64,000 bases of DNA from Coraliomargarita algicola (GTDB taxonomy: Bacteria > Verrucomicrobiota > Verrucomicrobiia > Opitutales > Coraliomargaritaceae): contig NZ_CP138858.1 of assembly GCF_033878955.1 (NCBI RefSeq), forward strand, positions 5,320,072 through 5,384,071. The letters are read 5' to 3'. The translations under genes and the position numbers were made by a program. The notes under the pieces were generated by a model, which was not told the origin of the DNA, did no database searches, and saw only the letters and a program-made list of their open reading frames with translations. This document shows, piece after piece, positions 28,382-37,153 of this stretch; within the stretch, counting starts at the first letter, position 1; each line of letters opens with the position of its first letter.

Positions 28382-28449
28382 ATCGAACGTAGAGTGTGAG
28401 CGTAGATGAGCGCCAGCGAAATCTATTGTCTCACCACGACTGGATCTCA
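28382..28449 (-). other. Intact attC site, 68 bp
   Basis: Borders ATCGAAC and GATCTCA. Arms GTGTGAG/CTCACCAC and GTAGAT/ATCTAT surround GAGCGCCAGCGAA. Its inner part is nearly identical to the site split by intron copy 1 at 21808-21868. The upstream cassette gene's stop lies in its right border. Confidence 0.75.
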
Positions 28450-28908
28450 GTCGATTTCGATAGATGCTTGTGAAATACCCAAACGCTTCAAATCTCTAGT
28501 CACTTTCCTTTCAAGGCTTTCATTTATCCATACACCCCAATACTTCATTTCGCCATCGCCTTCAGGTCGAAGCCTCAAAGACAGAATGACATAGCCTTCC
28601 TCGTGGTATTGAGCATGTTTCTTCAATAATTCTGTTTCATTCATCGAGCCCCAAGCCCCGTAGGCGAGGCCTTTCGGCTTATCGATAAAGATCTCCCTTA
28701 TCTTACCACCTTCTCTTTCAGAATAGATTGGGAATCTCCCCTCGGCATTAAGCGCCTCAAACTGAACTTGGGACTCTGCAACTGGTATCCAGTTTTCGAA
28801 AGCTTTCTCTCTTCTCTCCGCTTTGCTTTCGTCGAGTTGGCTCAGTGTGATGTCGGCGGCAAAGCAGCTAGTCATAGCTGCCAAAAAGAGTAGGATTAAT
28901 TTTTTCAT
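28447..28908 (-). CDS. Integron cassette protein, exported, unknown function
   Basis: About 153 residues from the ATG at 28908, which gives a good signal peptide (MKKLILLFLAAMTSCFAA). The mature part has ITLSQLDESKAERREKAFE, FPIYSEREGGKIREIFIDKP, YHEEGYVILSLRLRP and YWGVWINESLERKVTRDLKR, suggesting a small alpha-beta domain. No family recognised. The stop is in the attC border. Confidence 0.65.
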   Translation of the reverse strand: MKKLILLFLAAMTSCFAADITLSQLDESKAERREKAFENWIPVAESQVQFEALNAEGRFPIYSEREGGKIREIFIDKPKGLAYGAWGSMNETELLKKHAQYHEEGYVILSLRLRPEGDGEMKYWGVWINESLERKVTRDLKRLGISQASIEID

Positions 28909-28914
28909 TTTTTT

Positions 28915-28978
28915 GAGATCGCTAAGGAGTATCACGGAGAGGCGCAGCCTCGGAGTTGATACCTCCGCCTTGATCTAC
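28915..28978 (-). other. Intact attC site, 64 bp (first cassette)
   Basis: Arms GGAGTATCA and TGATACCTCC pair around CGGAGAGGCGCAGCCTCGG. It closely matches the site split by intron copy 2. Cassette 1 lies to its right and cassette 2 starts 7 bases to its left. Confidence 0.75.
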
Positions 28979-29257
28979 TTTTAGTCGGGAAACGAGGAAG
29001 TATTTCGTAGCCCAGAAAAAAGATAGATAGCTTAATACCAATACGGCTACAAAGAATGCTATCAAAACTAGTGGGTTCTCGACTGGGATGAAAGTCAGAA
29101 TATTTCCGAGAACAAAGCTCACAATCCACGCAAGTATCCAAAATCCGATGAAAGCTCGAATATAGTCAGAATGCGTTAAGCTTTCCTTTTTCTTTTTTCC
29201 TTCTGCTTCATGCTTAGTCAGTCGAGGCTCAGGAATTGTGAATCTGAAAGTTTTCAT
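28922..29257 (-). CDS. Integron cassette 1 protein with two membrane segments
   Basis: A 111-residue protein: basic N-terminus (LTKHEAEGKKKKESLTHSDY), then FIGFWILAWIVSFVLGNILT and NPLVLIAFFVAVLVLSYLSF membrane segments. The C-terminal ~18 residues (KVDQGGGINSEAAPLRDTP) are encoded by attC. It is the attI-proximal cassette and should be the best expressed from the integron promoter. Unknown function. Confidence 0.65.
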   Translation of the reverse strand: MKTFRFTIPEPRLTKHEAEGKKKKESLTHSDYIRAFIGFWILAWIVSFVLGNILTFIPVENPLVLIAFFVAVLVLSYLSFFWATKYFLVSRLKVDQGGGINSEAAPLRDTP

Positions 29258-29264
29258 TCTTTCT

Positions 29265-29532
29265 GTAGATCAGTTTTATTAGTGTATTTTGGGTGCACGT
29301 TAGACGTTTTCAGGTAGGGCTCAAGTTTATTAGTTTAAGTTTCTTAATTCATTGTTTTCAAGTTGGATATGTAATGATTGACTCAGTTGTCCAAAAGTCG
29401 ACTTTCGTTCGGGTGAGCCAAAATGTCTCCGAACACGCGGGCGGGGTTAGTGTATCTTTTGCGGCGTTGGTTTGTCTTTTTTTAAGTTCAGACTTGCAAA
29501 TAGGTGAACGAATGTTCACGTTGTAAAGTGTT
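29265..29532. promoter_or_regulatory. Integron attI and divergent promoter region
   Basis: The first cassette joins here at GTAGATC (29265-29271), similar to the GATCTAC border of its own attC. A GTTAGAC box (29299-29305) fits the GTTRRRY core. Cassettes read leftward from this region and the integrase reads rightward. No cassette promoter was assigned with confidence: TTGAAA at 29356-29361 (minus) lacks a convincing -10 partner. A LexA-like palindrome lies at 29504-29519. Confidence 0.5.
29504..29519. promoter_or_regulatory. LexA-type palindrome upstream of intI
   Basis: GTGAAC-GAAT-GTTCAC is a perfect 6-bp-arm palindrome containing GAAC-N4-GTTC, the core of the Bacillus/Actinobacteria LexA box, and lies 13 bases before the integrase ATG. 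SOS control of integron integrases is established in other integrons; the LexA specificity of this organism is not known from the window. Confidence 0.55.
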
Positions 29533-30948
29533 ATGATTATTGTTTCCTTCCCTAATTGGTCGGACGCCCTGAAGGCAGCGGATTTGCCGGACAAGGTGCG
29601 TGACCGTCATCGTGTCATCATCAACTGGTTCCTCGGTCATTTGAAACGGGAACATATGGCTGCGTCGAAGGACTCGGCGCGGATGTTCCTAAAACATTTG
29701 ATTGAGACGCGCCGACCGCAGGACTGGCAAGTCGAGCAGTGGCGCCAAGGGCTGAACTGGTTTTTCCGGAAGGCGCCGTCTCGGCGGCACAAGGCGGCGA
29801 AAAAGATTGAGAGCTCCGCAGAGGGTAAGGTGTTGGCCGGGGCGACCGACGACAGCCCCCGGAGCGGGATGCAGGAAGATGACGAAGCACCGATGGTTGA
29901 GGAAGGCTACGAGGACGGGCGGCAGCACTATGCCTACACGGTGGCGGAGATGCAGGCGAAGGTGCCGATGGATCCGTGGTTTGAGGAGACGGTGCGTTTG
30001 ATGCGGGTGCGGCAGATGGCCTACCGCACGGAAGAGGCCTATCTGGGCTGGATTCGGAGGATGGAGCGTTTCCTTGGAAGCAAGGATGGGTTGGAGGCTT
30101 TCGCGGAGGAAGACTTGAAGCGTTTTTTGAGCTTTCTTGCGGTGGAGGAAGGCGTGGCGGCGGGGACGCAGCGGCAGGCCTTAAACGCGGGTGTCTTTTT
30201 CCTGCGCGAGGTGCGTAAGATGGAACTGGGAGATTTTAGCGATTATGTGAAAGCAAATCCACGCAAATACTATCCGGTGGTGTATTCCAGAGGGGAAATT
30301 AAGCGTTTACTGGATAATGTGAAGGGGACGTGGGGTTTGATGGCACGACTGCAATATGGCTGTGGTTTGCGCATCTCGGAGCTGTGTCGCCTGCGAGTCA
30401 AGGATGTGGACCTGGAGCGCGGCAAGCTCTACATCCGAGCGTCTAAGGGGGATAAAGATCGTTGTGTGCCGCTGGCTCGATCATTGCAGGAGCCTTTGGT
30501 CGCTCATCTGAAAGTTGTGCGTAAGACCTTTGAGGCGGATCGTCAGGCAAATGTTCCAGGGGTATTTATGCCTGGGGCCTTGGATCGAAAGATGTCGCAG
30601 GCGTGTAAGCGCTGGGAGTGGTTTTGGCTCTTTCCGATGCAAAGCCTCTCGCGTGATCCTCGTGGAGAACGCGATGCAGCTAAGCGGCGACATCACATTT
30701 TGCCGCGAGCGTATCAAAAGCATCTCTCGCTCGCAGCTGTGAAAGCAGAAATTCCGAAGCGTTCAAATTCGCATGTATTACGGCACAGTTATGCGACGCA
30801 TCTACTAGAGAATGGGACAAATATTAGGACTTTGCAGGATTTCCTGGGCCATGCTTGCGTGGAGACGACGATGATTTATCTGCACGTAATGGAAGATCAG
30901 CAGGATTTGACGGTGAGTCCCTTGGATATTTTGGAAGGCTCGTCGTAG
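29533..30948 (+). CDS. intI: Integron integrase (IntI-type tyrosine recombinase) with extra N-terminal domain
   Basis: A 471-residue tyrosine recombinase that catalyses attI x attC and attC x attC recombination. Catalytic residues: Arg280 (GCGLRISEL), Lys305 (ASKGDKDR), His414 and Arg417 (SHVLRHSYATH), His440 (LGHACVETT) and Tyr449 (MIYLHV). The IntI-specific insertion is present at about 350-395 (FPMQSLSRDPRGE, KRRHHILP). Usual IntI proteins are ~320-340 residues. Here ~140 extra N-terminal residues contain what looks like a second core-binding domain (about 20-80, ending WRQGLNWFFRK) before the usual one (about 148-230, ending LNAGVFFLREV), joined by an acidic linker. Confidence 0.9.
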   Translation: MIIVSFPNWSDALKAADLPDKVRDRHRVIINWFLGHLKREHMAASKDSARMFLKHLIETRRPQDWQVEQWRQGLNWFFRKAPSRRHKAAKKIESSAEGKVLAGATDDSPRSGMQEDDEAPMVEEGYEDGRQHYAYTVAEMQAKVPMDPWFEETVRLMRVRQMAYRTEEAYLGWIRRMERFLGSKDGLEAFAEEDLKRFLSFLAVEEGVAAGTQRQALNAGVFFLREVRKMELGDFSDYVKANPRKYYPVVYSRGEIKRLLDNVKGTWGLMARLQYGCGLRISELCRLRVKDVDLERGKLYIRASKGDKDRCVPLARSLQEPLVAHLKVVRKTFEADRQANVPGVFMPGALDRKMSQACKRWEWFWLFPMQSLSRDPRGERDAAKRRHHILPRAYQKHLSLAAVKAEIPKRSNSHVLRHSYATHLLENGTNIRTLQDFLGHACVETTMIYLHVMEDQQDLTVSPLDILEGSS

Positions 30949-31063
30949 TCGTGTGCGTCGTATGTGGCCGTGCGGCATCTTGCTCGATGGCCCCAAGCTA
31001 TGGGATTGAAGGTTCGAAGCGACCGAATGGCGCTGAGTATGTTTTGTGACACATGGGAACGCT

Positions 31064-31166
31064 GGGAACGTCCAACGTCGAACGTTCAACATTGAACATC
31101 GAATGATTCGTGCCCGAGCTTAATCATTCAACATTGGATGTTGGACGTTCGATGTTGGACGTTCCC
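31064..31166. repeat. Long imperfect inverted repeat, 45-base arms
   Basis: Arms 31064-31108 and 31122-31166 match at about 38 of 45 positions by eye, with a 13-base loop. They are built from variants of AACGTCCAACGTCGAACG. It lies between the convergent intI and nadE genes; the rest of the 361-base interval (30949-31309) shows no gene. It could act as a terminator or be a dispersed repeat. Confidence 0.8.
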
Positions 31167-31309
31167 ACGTTCGTTCTGTTTCTGAGAATCGTCGTGTTGA
31201 TTGAAGGGGCGTTAACGTGGATACCGCGGCGCTCACGAGCGAACACACTACGTAGATGCGCGGACCCATTGGTGGGTTCGATTGGGCCTCGGGGTGCTTT
31301 GAACCGCGC

Positions 31310-32953
31310 TTAGCTTACATATTTCTGTACGATGGGGATGCGGCGGCCGACGCCGAAGGCGAGCGGGGTGGTCTTGAGACCGGGGGCGGCTTGCTTGCGC
31401 TTGTATTCGTTGAGATCGACTTTGCGCACGATGTCGTTGACGATCTCGGAGTCGTAGCCCTTTTCCACGATCTCGGCGCGTGAGAGGCCCTCTTCTACGT
31501 AGAGGCGCAGAATGCCGTCCAAGACTGGATAGGGGGGCAGGGAATCTTCGTCTTTTTGATCGGGGCGTAGCTCGGCGGAGGGCGCTTTTTCGATGGTGTT
31601 GACGGGGATGAGTTCGCGCTCTAGGTTCATGTGGCGTGCGAGTGCATAGACTTTCATCTTGGGCAAGTCGGAGATGACTGCCAAGCCGCCGCACATGTCA
31701 CCGTAGAGGGTGCAGTAGCCGACAGAAATTTCGCTCTTGTTGCCGGTGGTGAGCAGTAGTGCGCCAAATTTATTGGACATCGCCATCAGCAGCAATCCAC
31801 GTGCGCGGGCTTGGATGTTTTCTTCGGTCACGTCGGCGGCGCGGCCGGCAAAAAGGTCGCCCAGGGCGGATTCGGCGGACGCCACGGTTTCGGCGATGGC
31901 GACTTCGTGGTATTCGATGCCGAGGTTTTGGGCGAGCGCGGCGGCGTCGTCACGGCTGTGTTGACTGGAGATGGCGGAGGGCAGGGCGATACCGACCACG
32001 TTTTCGGGGCCGAAGGCTTCGGCGGCGATGGCTGCAACCACGGCGGAGTCGATGCCGCCGCTGAGGCCGATCAGTGCTTTTTTGAAGCCGCTCTTGTGCG
32101 CGTAGTCACGCAGGCCGAGCACGAGTGCGGCTTGTGTGGCGGCATTGCCTTTGAGGTTGAATTGTTCCGACACATAGCCGGCAGGGCTTGCGAGATCGAT
32201 CACGTGATTTTCTTCGCGGAAGGCGGCCAGGCCGGCGACGAGGCCGCGCTCCGGGTGTGCGGCGAGGCTGCCGCCATCGAAGATGAGTTCGTCGTTGCCA
32301 CCCACGGCGTTGCAGTAAACAGCTGGGCAGCCGCAGCGTTCGGCGGCGTCTTGCACCAGTGGCTCGCGCGCTTCGTTTTTGCCCTCGTGCCAGGGGCTGG
32401 CGGAAAGGTTGAGTAAGAGGTCGATGTTTTGCTCGGCCAGCTTGCCTACAGGATCGTTGCAATAGCGGCGACTGGTCTTGAGATCGGGATGGGTCCAAAT
32501 GTCTTCACAGATGGTGATGCCGACCTTTTGCCCCTGCCACTCATAGACGGTGGGGCCTTCGGCGGGCTCAAAGTAGCGCTCTTCGTCGAAGACGTCGTAA
32601 CTGGGCAGGAGCGATTTGTGGGCGACGGTTTTAACCTCGCCGGATTCGCACCATGCGGCGGCGTTGTAGAAGGGGCGTCCTGTGATGCAGGGGCCGCGGT
32701 CTTGCACGTAGCCGATCACTGCGGGCACGGAGCCGATCTGTTGGGCAATGGCATCGAGGGCGTCTTCTGTATCACTGACGAAGCGGCTTTTAAAGAGTAG
32801 GTCGCGTGGCGGATAACCGCAGACGGCGAGTTCGGGGAAGAGCACTAAGTCGGCACCGTCGGCGACGAGCGCTTTGTAGGCGCTTAGGATGCGTTGTGAG
32901 TTGCCAGTCAGGTCTCCGACTGTGGTGTTGATCTGCGCGATGCCAATTTTCAT
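31310..32953 (-). CDS. nadE: Glutamine-hydrolysing NAD+ synthetase
   Basis: About 547 residues from the ATG at 32953 (MKIGIAQINTTVGDL), the usual start of the glutaminase domain; the open frame extends 30 codons upstream. N-terminal nitrilase-type glutaminase: Glu in VLFPELAV, Lys in VAHKSLLPSYDVFDE, Cys in VGITICEDIW. C-terminal synthetase: ATP-pyrophosphatase loop ALIGLSGGIDSAVVAAI and TTGNKSEISVGYCTLYGD. It makes NAD+ from deamido-NAD+ using glutamine. Confidence 0.92.
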   Translation of the reverse strand: MKIGIAQINTTVGDLTGNSQRILSAYKALVADGADLVLFPELAVCGYPPRDLLFKSRFVSDTEDALDAIAQQIGSVPAVIGYVQDRGPCITGRPFYNAAAWCESGEVKTVAHKSLLPSYDVFDEERYFEPAEGPTVYEWQGQKVGITICEDIWTHPDLKTSRRYCNDPVGKLAEQNIDLLLNLSASPWHEGKNEAREPLVQDAAERCGCPAVYCNAVGGNDELIFDGGSLAAHPERGLVAGLAAFREENHVIDLASPAGYVSEQFNLKGNAATQAALVLGLRDYAHKSGFKKALIGLSGGIDSAVVAAIAAEAFGPENVVGIALPSAISSQHSRDDAAALAQNLGIEYHEVAIAETVASAESALGDLFAGRAADVTEENIQARARGLLLMAMSNKFGALLLTTGNKSEISVGYCTLYGDMCGGLAVISDLPKMKVYALARHMNLERELIPVNTIEKAPSAELRPDQKDEDSLPPYPVLDGILRLYVEEGLSRAEIVEKGYDSEIVNDIVRKVDLNEYKRKQAAPGLKTTPLAFGVGRRIPIVQKYVS

Positions 32954-33062
32954 AGGTAAAATGTATTTGAAACGATTGTTTGAACTGCGACTTGCAAATA
33001 AATGACTTGCTCGAATAGTCAGGCGGACTTGCTTAAGCTGCAAGGTTTACGACTATTTTCCA

Positions 33063-34403
33063 ATGTACAGAGAAGACAAGACTTTCGCCATTCTATTCAC
33101 TCTTTGCCTGAGTTTATTGTCTGTCTCATTGATGGGGCAGGTGGCCGACAGTGCAATTGCGTCGGAGCCACTTCATTTGAGTGTCGATGACGTGATTGAG
33201 CGGGTGAAGGGGCAGAATTTACAATTGTTGATGAATCAAGAGAGCGTGCGGCGTGCTTTGGAGCAGAGCTATCAGCGTCGTGCGGCTTTGCTGCCGCAGT
33301 TTTCGGTCAATGCGCAACAATCGCGGCAGCAAACGGCGTATGCTTCTTCGTCTTCAAATTTGGATATCCCTCCTTATAATCTGTTTACTTCGCGGATCGA
33401 AGCTTCGTTACCGGTATTTGATACTCAACGCTATGCAGATTTTAAAATTGCTCAGCTGAATTACGCCATCGAGCAGATGGATTATGCGGTGGCTACGCAG
33501 GATATTTTGGAGCAAGCGATTTTACTCTACTTTACTCAACTGCGCGATGTGCGTAGTGTGGAAATTGCAGAGGGAAATATCGAGCGTGAGCAGACGCTGC
33601 TGGACTTGGCCCGGCAGCAATACGATGCGGGCTCCGCCGTTAAAATCGACGTCACGCGTGCGGAGGTGCGACTGGCGACGGAGCGTCGCACATTAATGGA
33701 GGCCGAGATTGCTGTCGAAGAGTCGATGTTGGAATTGAAGGCCTTGCTGGACTTGGATCTGGATCGTGAACTACGCTTGGACCGTGGTATCATTGAGGGA
33801 GCCAAGGCACCACCCAGTCTGAAGCGATATGGCTCTCAGGAGGTTTTGACGGAATTGCGCCCCGAATTACAGAGCCAGCAAAAAGTGCTCCGCCAGGCGG
33901 AACTTGCGCGGAAAGCCGCTGGCTGGCAGCGGCTGCCTACCTTGGAATTATTTGCCAATTGGGGCTATGATTCCAATCACGCTTTGGATGGCGATGAGGG
34001 GGAGGCTTGGCTCTTCGGACTGCGTGCCACAATGCCTCTATGGGAAGGGGGCCGTATCGCTGCGGAGAAGCGCGAGGCTGCGGCCGCTGTGCGCCAAAAC
34101 GAATATCAGATGCGCGACTTGCGCAATCGGATCGAGCGTGAATTTAAGTTTTCATTACTCGCAATGGATTCGCGTTACGCGCAAATCGAAATTGCGCGTG
34201 ATGAAGTGCGCCTCGGCCGTGACGAGGTCGAGCAAGCCAGTGAGCGCTATCGCGAAGGTCTCGGGGATAATCGTGAGTTAATTGATGCGCAAATACGTCT
34301 TGCCGATGCGGAGCGCAGCCATCTCAACGCGATCTATCTGTATGGCTTGAGTCGTTTGGCGTTTGCACGATCCATTGGCTCTGTTGAACATGTTTTAGAC
34401 TAA
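33063..34403 (+). CDS. TolC-family outer-membrane efflux protein
   Basis: A 446-residue protein with a signal sequence (FAILFTLCLSLLSVSLMG) and the duplicated long-helix layout of TolC/OprM: LSVDDVIERVKGQNLQLLMN, ARQQYDAGSAVKIDVTRAEV and, in the second half, ASERYREGLGDNRELIDAQI. It should form the outer-membrane channel of an efflux or secretion system. No inner-membrane pump or adaptor gene is adjacent; the next gene, maf, follows 6 bases later. Confidence 0.85.
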   Translation: MYREDKTFAILFTLCLSLLSVSLMGQVADSAIASEPLHLSVDDVIERVKGQNLQLLMNQESVRRALEQSYQRRAALLPQFSVNAQQSRQQTAYASSSSNLDIPPYNLFTSRIEASLPVFDTQRYADFKIAQLNYAIEQMDYAVATQDILEQAILLYFTQLRDVRSVEIAEGNIEREQTLLDLARQQYDAGSAVKIDVTRAEVRLATERRTLMEAEIAVEESMLELKALLDLDLDRELRLDRGIIEGAKAPPSLKRYGSQEVLTELRPELQSQQKVLRQAELARKAAGWQRLPTLELFANWGYDSNHALDGDEGEAWLFGLRATMPLWEGGRIAAEKREAAAAVRQNEYQMRDLRNRIEREFKFSLLAMDSRYAQIEIARDEVRLGRDEVEQASERYREGLGDNRELIDAQIRLADAERSHLNAIYLYGLSRLAFARSIGSVEHVLD

Positions 34404-34409
34404 GAAATT

Positions 34410-35000
34410 ATGGCTGAGCTTCCTACACACTTTTATTTAGCCTCCGCTTCGCCGCGGCGTGCAGAGCTGATGCAGCGCATGGGGCTACGCTTCGAAATCC
34501 GGCCCACTCACGTGGAGGAAGATGATTCCGGTAGCCAGGGGCCTGAAGTGATGGTGCTGGAAAATGCTAAACTCAAGGCGTCCACGCTCTCGGAGCTGGA
34601 GCCTGAGGCTTTGGTGCTCGGCTCCGACACCACGGTGGCTTGGGATGCGCATGTGCTCAGCAAGCCGATCGACCTGGCGGATGCGCGGCGAATGCTGCAT
34701 ATGCTCTCGGGCCGCAGGCACACCGTCTATACCGCGGTGTCACTCTATTGGCAGGCAGGTGGGCTGGCGCATACTTTTGTGGAGCGCAGTGATGTGCGCT
34801 TTCAGCAGCTGGACGACGCGCGGATCGATCAGTATTTTGCACGAGTCAACCCATTGGACAAGGCGGGTGCCTATGGCATACAAGAAGGCCGTGAGTTGAT
34901 TATAGAGCATGTGGAAGGTTCGGTGGAAAATGTCATGGGCCTGCCAATTCAGGCCCTTGAGCAAACTTTACGGGAACTAGGTTTTGATTTTTGGAACTAA
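34410..35000 (+). CDS. maf: Maf-family nucleotide pyrophosphatase
   Basis: A 196-residue Maf/HAM1-fold protein: FYLASASPRRAELMQRMGL at the start, VLGSDTTVAWDA with the metal/base Asp, LSGRRHTVYTAVSLYW, and DKAGAYGIQE. These enzymes hydrolyse dTTP, UTP or modified pyrimidine nucleotides; subclass is not certain. Confidence 0.88.
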   Translation: MAELPTHFYLASASPRRAELMQRMGLRFEIRPTHVEEDDSGSQGPEVMVLENAKLKASTLSELEPEALVLGSDTTVAWDAHVLSKPIDLADARRMLHMLSGRRHTVYTAVSLYWQAGGLAHTFVERSDVRFQQLDDARIDQYFARVNPLDKAGAYGIQEGRELIIEHVEGSVENVMGLPIQALEQTLRELGFDFWN

Positions 35001-35025
35001 GAGCATTTTATCGTGAAGACAAATT

Positions 35026-36150
35026 GTGCCCGATCCTGCCATAGAGCCTAGTAGTGCGAATCCATTCAGCCTCGATGTTCGCGAGCCTCGATGGGTGACT
35101 TGGGTTGCGGTCTTGGCGACACTCCTCGTTCACCTAGGAGTGGTGCTAATCGTGCCAGAGGAGTTGATGCCGCTGCAGTCCGACAGTGGCGAAGAGGCCG
35201 CAGCTGACGAGGTCTATGATATCAGCTTGGTCGAGCCAGTCGAGCCGCACTACGTCGAAGCAAATCCCGAGGCGCCGGAAAATGAGCCCGATCGCACGGA
35301 TCAATATTCTTATCGCAGTCAACAGGCGGCCGATGACAGCCCCTTGTCAGATGCGCTCAACAAGCCCCATGTCGAGGGAGAGGAAGATTCTCAAAAAATA
35401 GTGCAAGGCACTTTAGAGCCCTCGCCGCCTATTGAGCCCGGAGTATATGCGCCCAACGCGCGCGCGGGCGAAGGCGAGGGCGATCAAGGAGGGAAATTAG
35501 GACAGCCTCAGGAGTTGGCCCCACCCAAGCCTACACAGCCCTTGCCGGCGCCGGCGTTCATACAACAAGATCCTGTGACCGAGGAAGGACCCGGCAGTCG
35601 TAGCGACTTTGCAGGGGAAGCGCAGGAAGTATTTGAAAACCCCGATCCAGAGGCACCGATCGATGTGTATCGCCCTCAGCCAAGTCTTGAACAGTCGCAA
35701 CAAACCCCGGGGGATGGAGCGGGGGGGGCCGTCGAAGCGCAGCCGAAACCTCGCGCACGGCCGCGTTTGGCACCTGAATTGATCACGGGGCCACTGATGC
35801 GTTCGCAAGGCTCCGCTCGCAGGCGCGGTGTGATTGCGCAAGATGCGACCTTTAGTGAATTCGGGGAGTATGAGCAGCAATTTTATGCCGCGATTCAAAC
35901 GGGCTGGTATCAGGAAATTGAGTTCTTCCAGCCGATCGATACGGCTACCAGCGTGCAGGTGCGCTTTACGCTGCATGCAGATGGCCGTGTGACGGATGTG
36001 AAAGCCGTGCGAACCACCGCCAGTGAGATCGCCACTTTTATCTGCGAGACTGCAATCACCAAGCGCTCACCTTTTCGTCCCTGGACACAAGAGATGGTCA
36101 AAGTCTTTGGGCAGCAAAGGACCTTGAATGTGAGCTTCCATTATCGTTGA
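35026..36150 (+). CDS. TonB-like energy transducer
   Basis: A 374-residue protein, GTG start. A short cytoplasmic N-terminus is followed by one membrane segment (WVAVLATLLVHLGVVLIV), a long Pro/Glu/Gln-rich region (about 50-250) able to span the periplasm, and a C-terminal ~100-residue TonB/TolA-like domain (QQFYAAIQTGWYQEIEFF, VRFTLHADGRVTDVKAVRTT, FRPWTQEMVKVFG). It could energise outer-membrane transport; no ExbB/ExbD or receptor genes are adjacent. Confidence 0.65.
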   Translation: MPDPAIEPSSANPFSLDVREPRWVTWVAVLATLLVHLGVVLIVPEELMPLQSDSGEEAAADEVYDISLVEPVEPHYVEANPEAPENEPDRTDQYSYRSQQAADDSPLSDALNKPHVEGEEDSQKIVQGTLEPSPPIEPGVYAPNARAGEGEGDQGGKLGQPQELAPPKPTQPLPAPAFIQQDPVTEEGPGSRSDFAGEAQEVFENPDPEAPIDVYRPQPSLEQSQQTPGDGAGGAVEAQPKPRARPRLAPELITGPLMRSQGSARRRGVIAQDATFSEFGEYEQQFYAAIQTGWYQEIEFFQPIDTATSVQVRFTLHADGRVTDVKAVRTTASEIATFICETAITKRSPFRPWTQEMVKVFGQQRTLNVSFHYR

Positions 36151-36225
36151 TTTTACAATTTATTTACTGACGTGATTATGTGTTGAGCTTTTGCGCAAAT
36201 CAGTGAGATTACCTTTCAATTATCA

Positions 36226-37062
36226 ATGTCCGACTTAATGAACACACCGCTCGATCAACTTCCTCTCAATGGCGCAGTTAACTTGCTTGCACACAATGAA
36301 GACGGCCTAGTTGCGCTAGAAAAGCCGACGGGGTTGATGTCGCATCCAAATGGGCCGGAAGACAATGAACGTTCGCTACTGACGGCGGATTACGATTTGA
36401 AGGAAGAATGCTATTCCTGGACAGACGCTACGGGGGAAATACGTCGTGCGTGGTTGATCAATCGACTCGATTCGCCGACTTCCGGTGTCATTTTGCTGGG
36501 CTTGAACCCTGAGATCACTGCGGTGATCAAAAAAGAATTTTCGACTCACCGGGTGACGAAAATTTATTACGCTTTGGTACGTGGACGTCCTCAGGTGCCT
36601 TCCGGGTCTTGGTCGGATAAACTCAAGAAAGTGGCCAAGAATGGCAATTGTGCACAAATCGTGCCTGCAAAGACGCGTTACCAGGTGATCAAATCGCCGA
36701 CTGGAGGTTTTCCCGTTTCATTGCTCAAATTACTGCCACTGACTGGGCGGACGCACCAACTGCGCGTGCAATGTAATAAGCATGGTTTACCAATCGTGGG
36801 GGATCGCACCTATGGGAATTTTGGTTTCAATAAGGAAGTCGCCATTAAAGTGGAGACGCGCCGTATGATGTTGCATTCGGCAGAGACGATCGTGCGATAT
36901 TGCTATAAAGGTCAGCTGCGTGAACTAACGGCAAAGTCTGAACTGCCGGAAGATTTTAAAGCCGTGATGTCCTATCGTCCGGGCTTGAATATGCATCGCC
37001 CGAAGGGGACACGAAGTCAGGTATTGGCCGGGCGTCGTTTTAAGGCCCCCGAGGCTCCCTAG
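36226..37062 (+). CDS. RluA-family pseudouridine synthase
   Basis: A 278-residue RluA-type enzyme. The catalytic Asp lies in LINRLDSPTSGVILLG; other motifs are VALEKPTGLMSHPNG, RVTKIYYALVRGRP, LLPLTGRTHQLRVQCNKHGL and PIVGDRTYG. It isomerises specific uridines in rRNA or tRNA; the target cannot be told from sequence. No S4 domain is present. Confidence 0.85.
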   Translation: MSDLMNTPLDQLPLNGAVNLLAHNEDGLVALEKPTGLMSHPNGPEDNERSLLTADYDLKEECYSWTDATGEIRRAWLINRLDSPTSGVILLGLNPEITAVIKKEFSTHRVTKIYYALVRGRPQVPSGSWSDKLKKVAKNGNCAQIVPAKTRYQVIKSPTGGFPVSLLKLLPLTGRTHQLRVQCNKHGLPIVGDRTYGNFGFNKEVAIKVETRRMMLHSAETIVRYCYKGQLRELTAKSELPEDFKAVMSYRPGLNMHRPKGTRSQVLAGRRFKAPEAP

Positions 37063-37153
37063 GCTCCCGAGGTCGTCAGGTCTCGGGCGGTGTGCGATCC
37101 GTGTGGAGCGGCCTAGTGTTGCCAAGTGCTTGATCGGGTGTTTCACTCCTGCC

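Noticed and set aside
29293..29526. 77-codon plus-strand frame in the attI region
   Set aside because: It has no ribosome site or family resemblance and covers the regulatory region between the first cassette and intI.
31811..32416. 201-codon plus-strand frame opposite nadE
   Set aside because: Antisense to nadE, with composition explained by the complementary codons.
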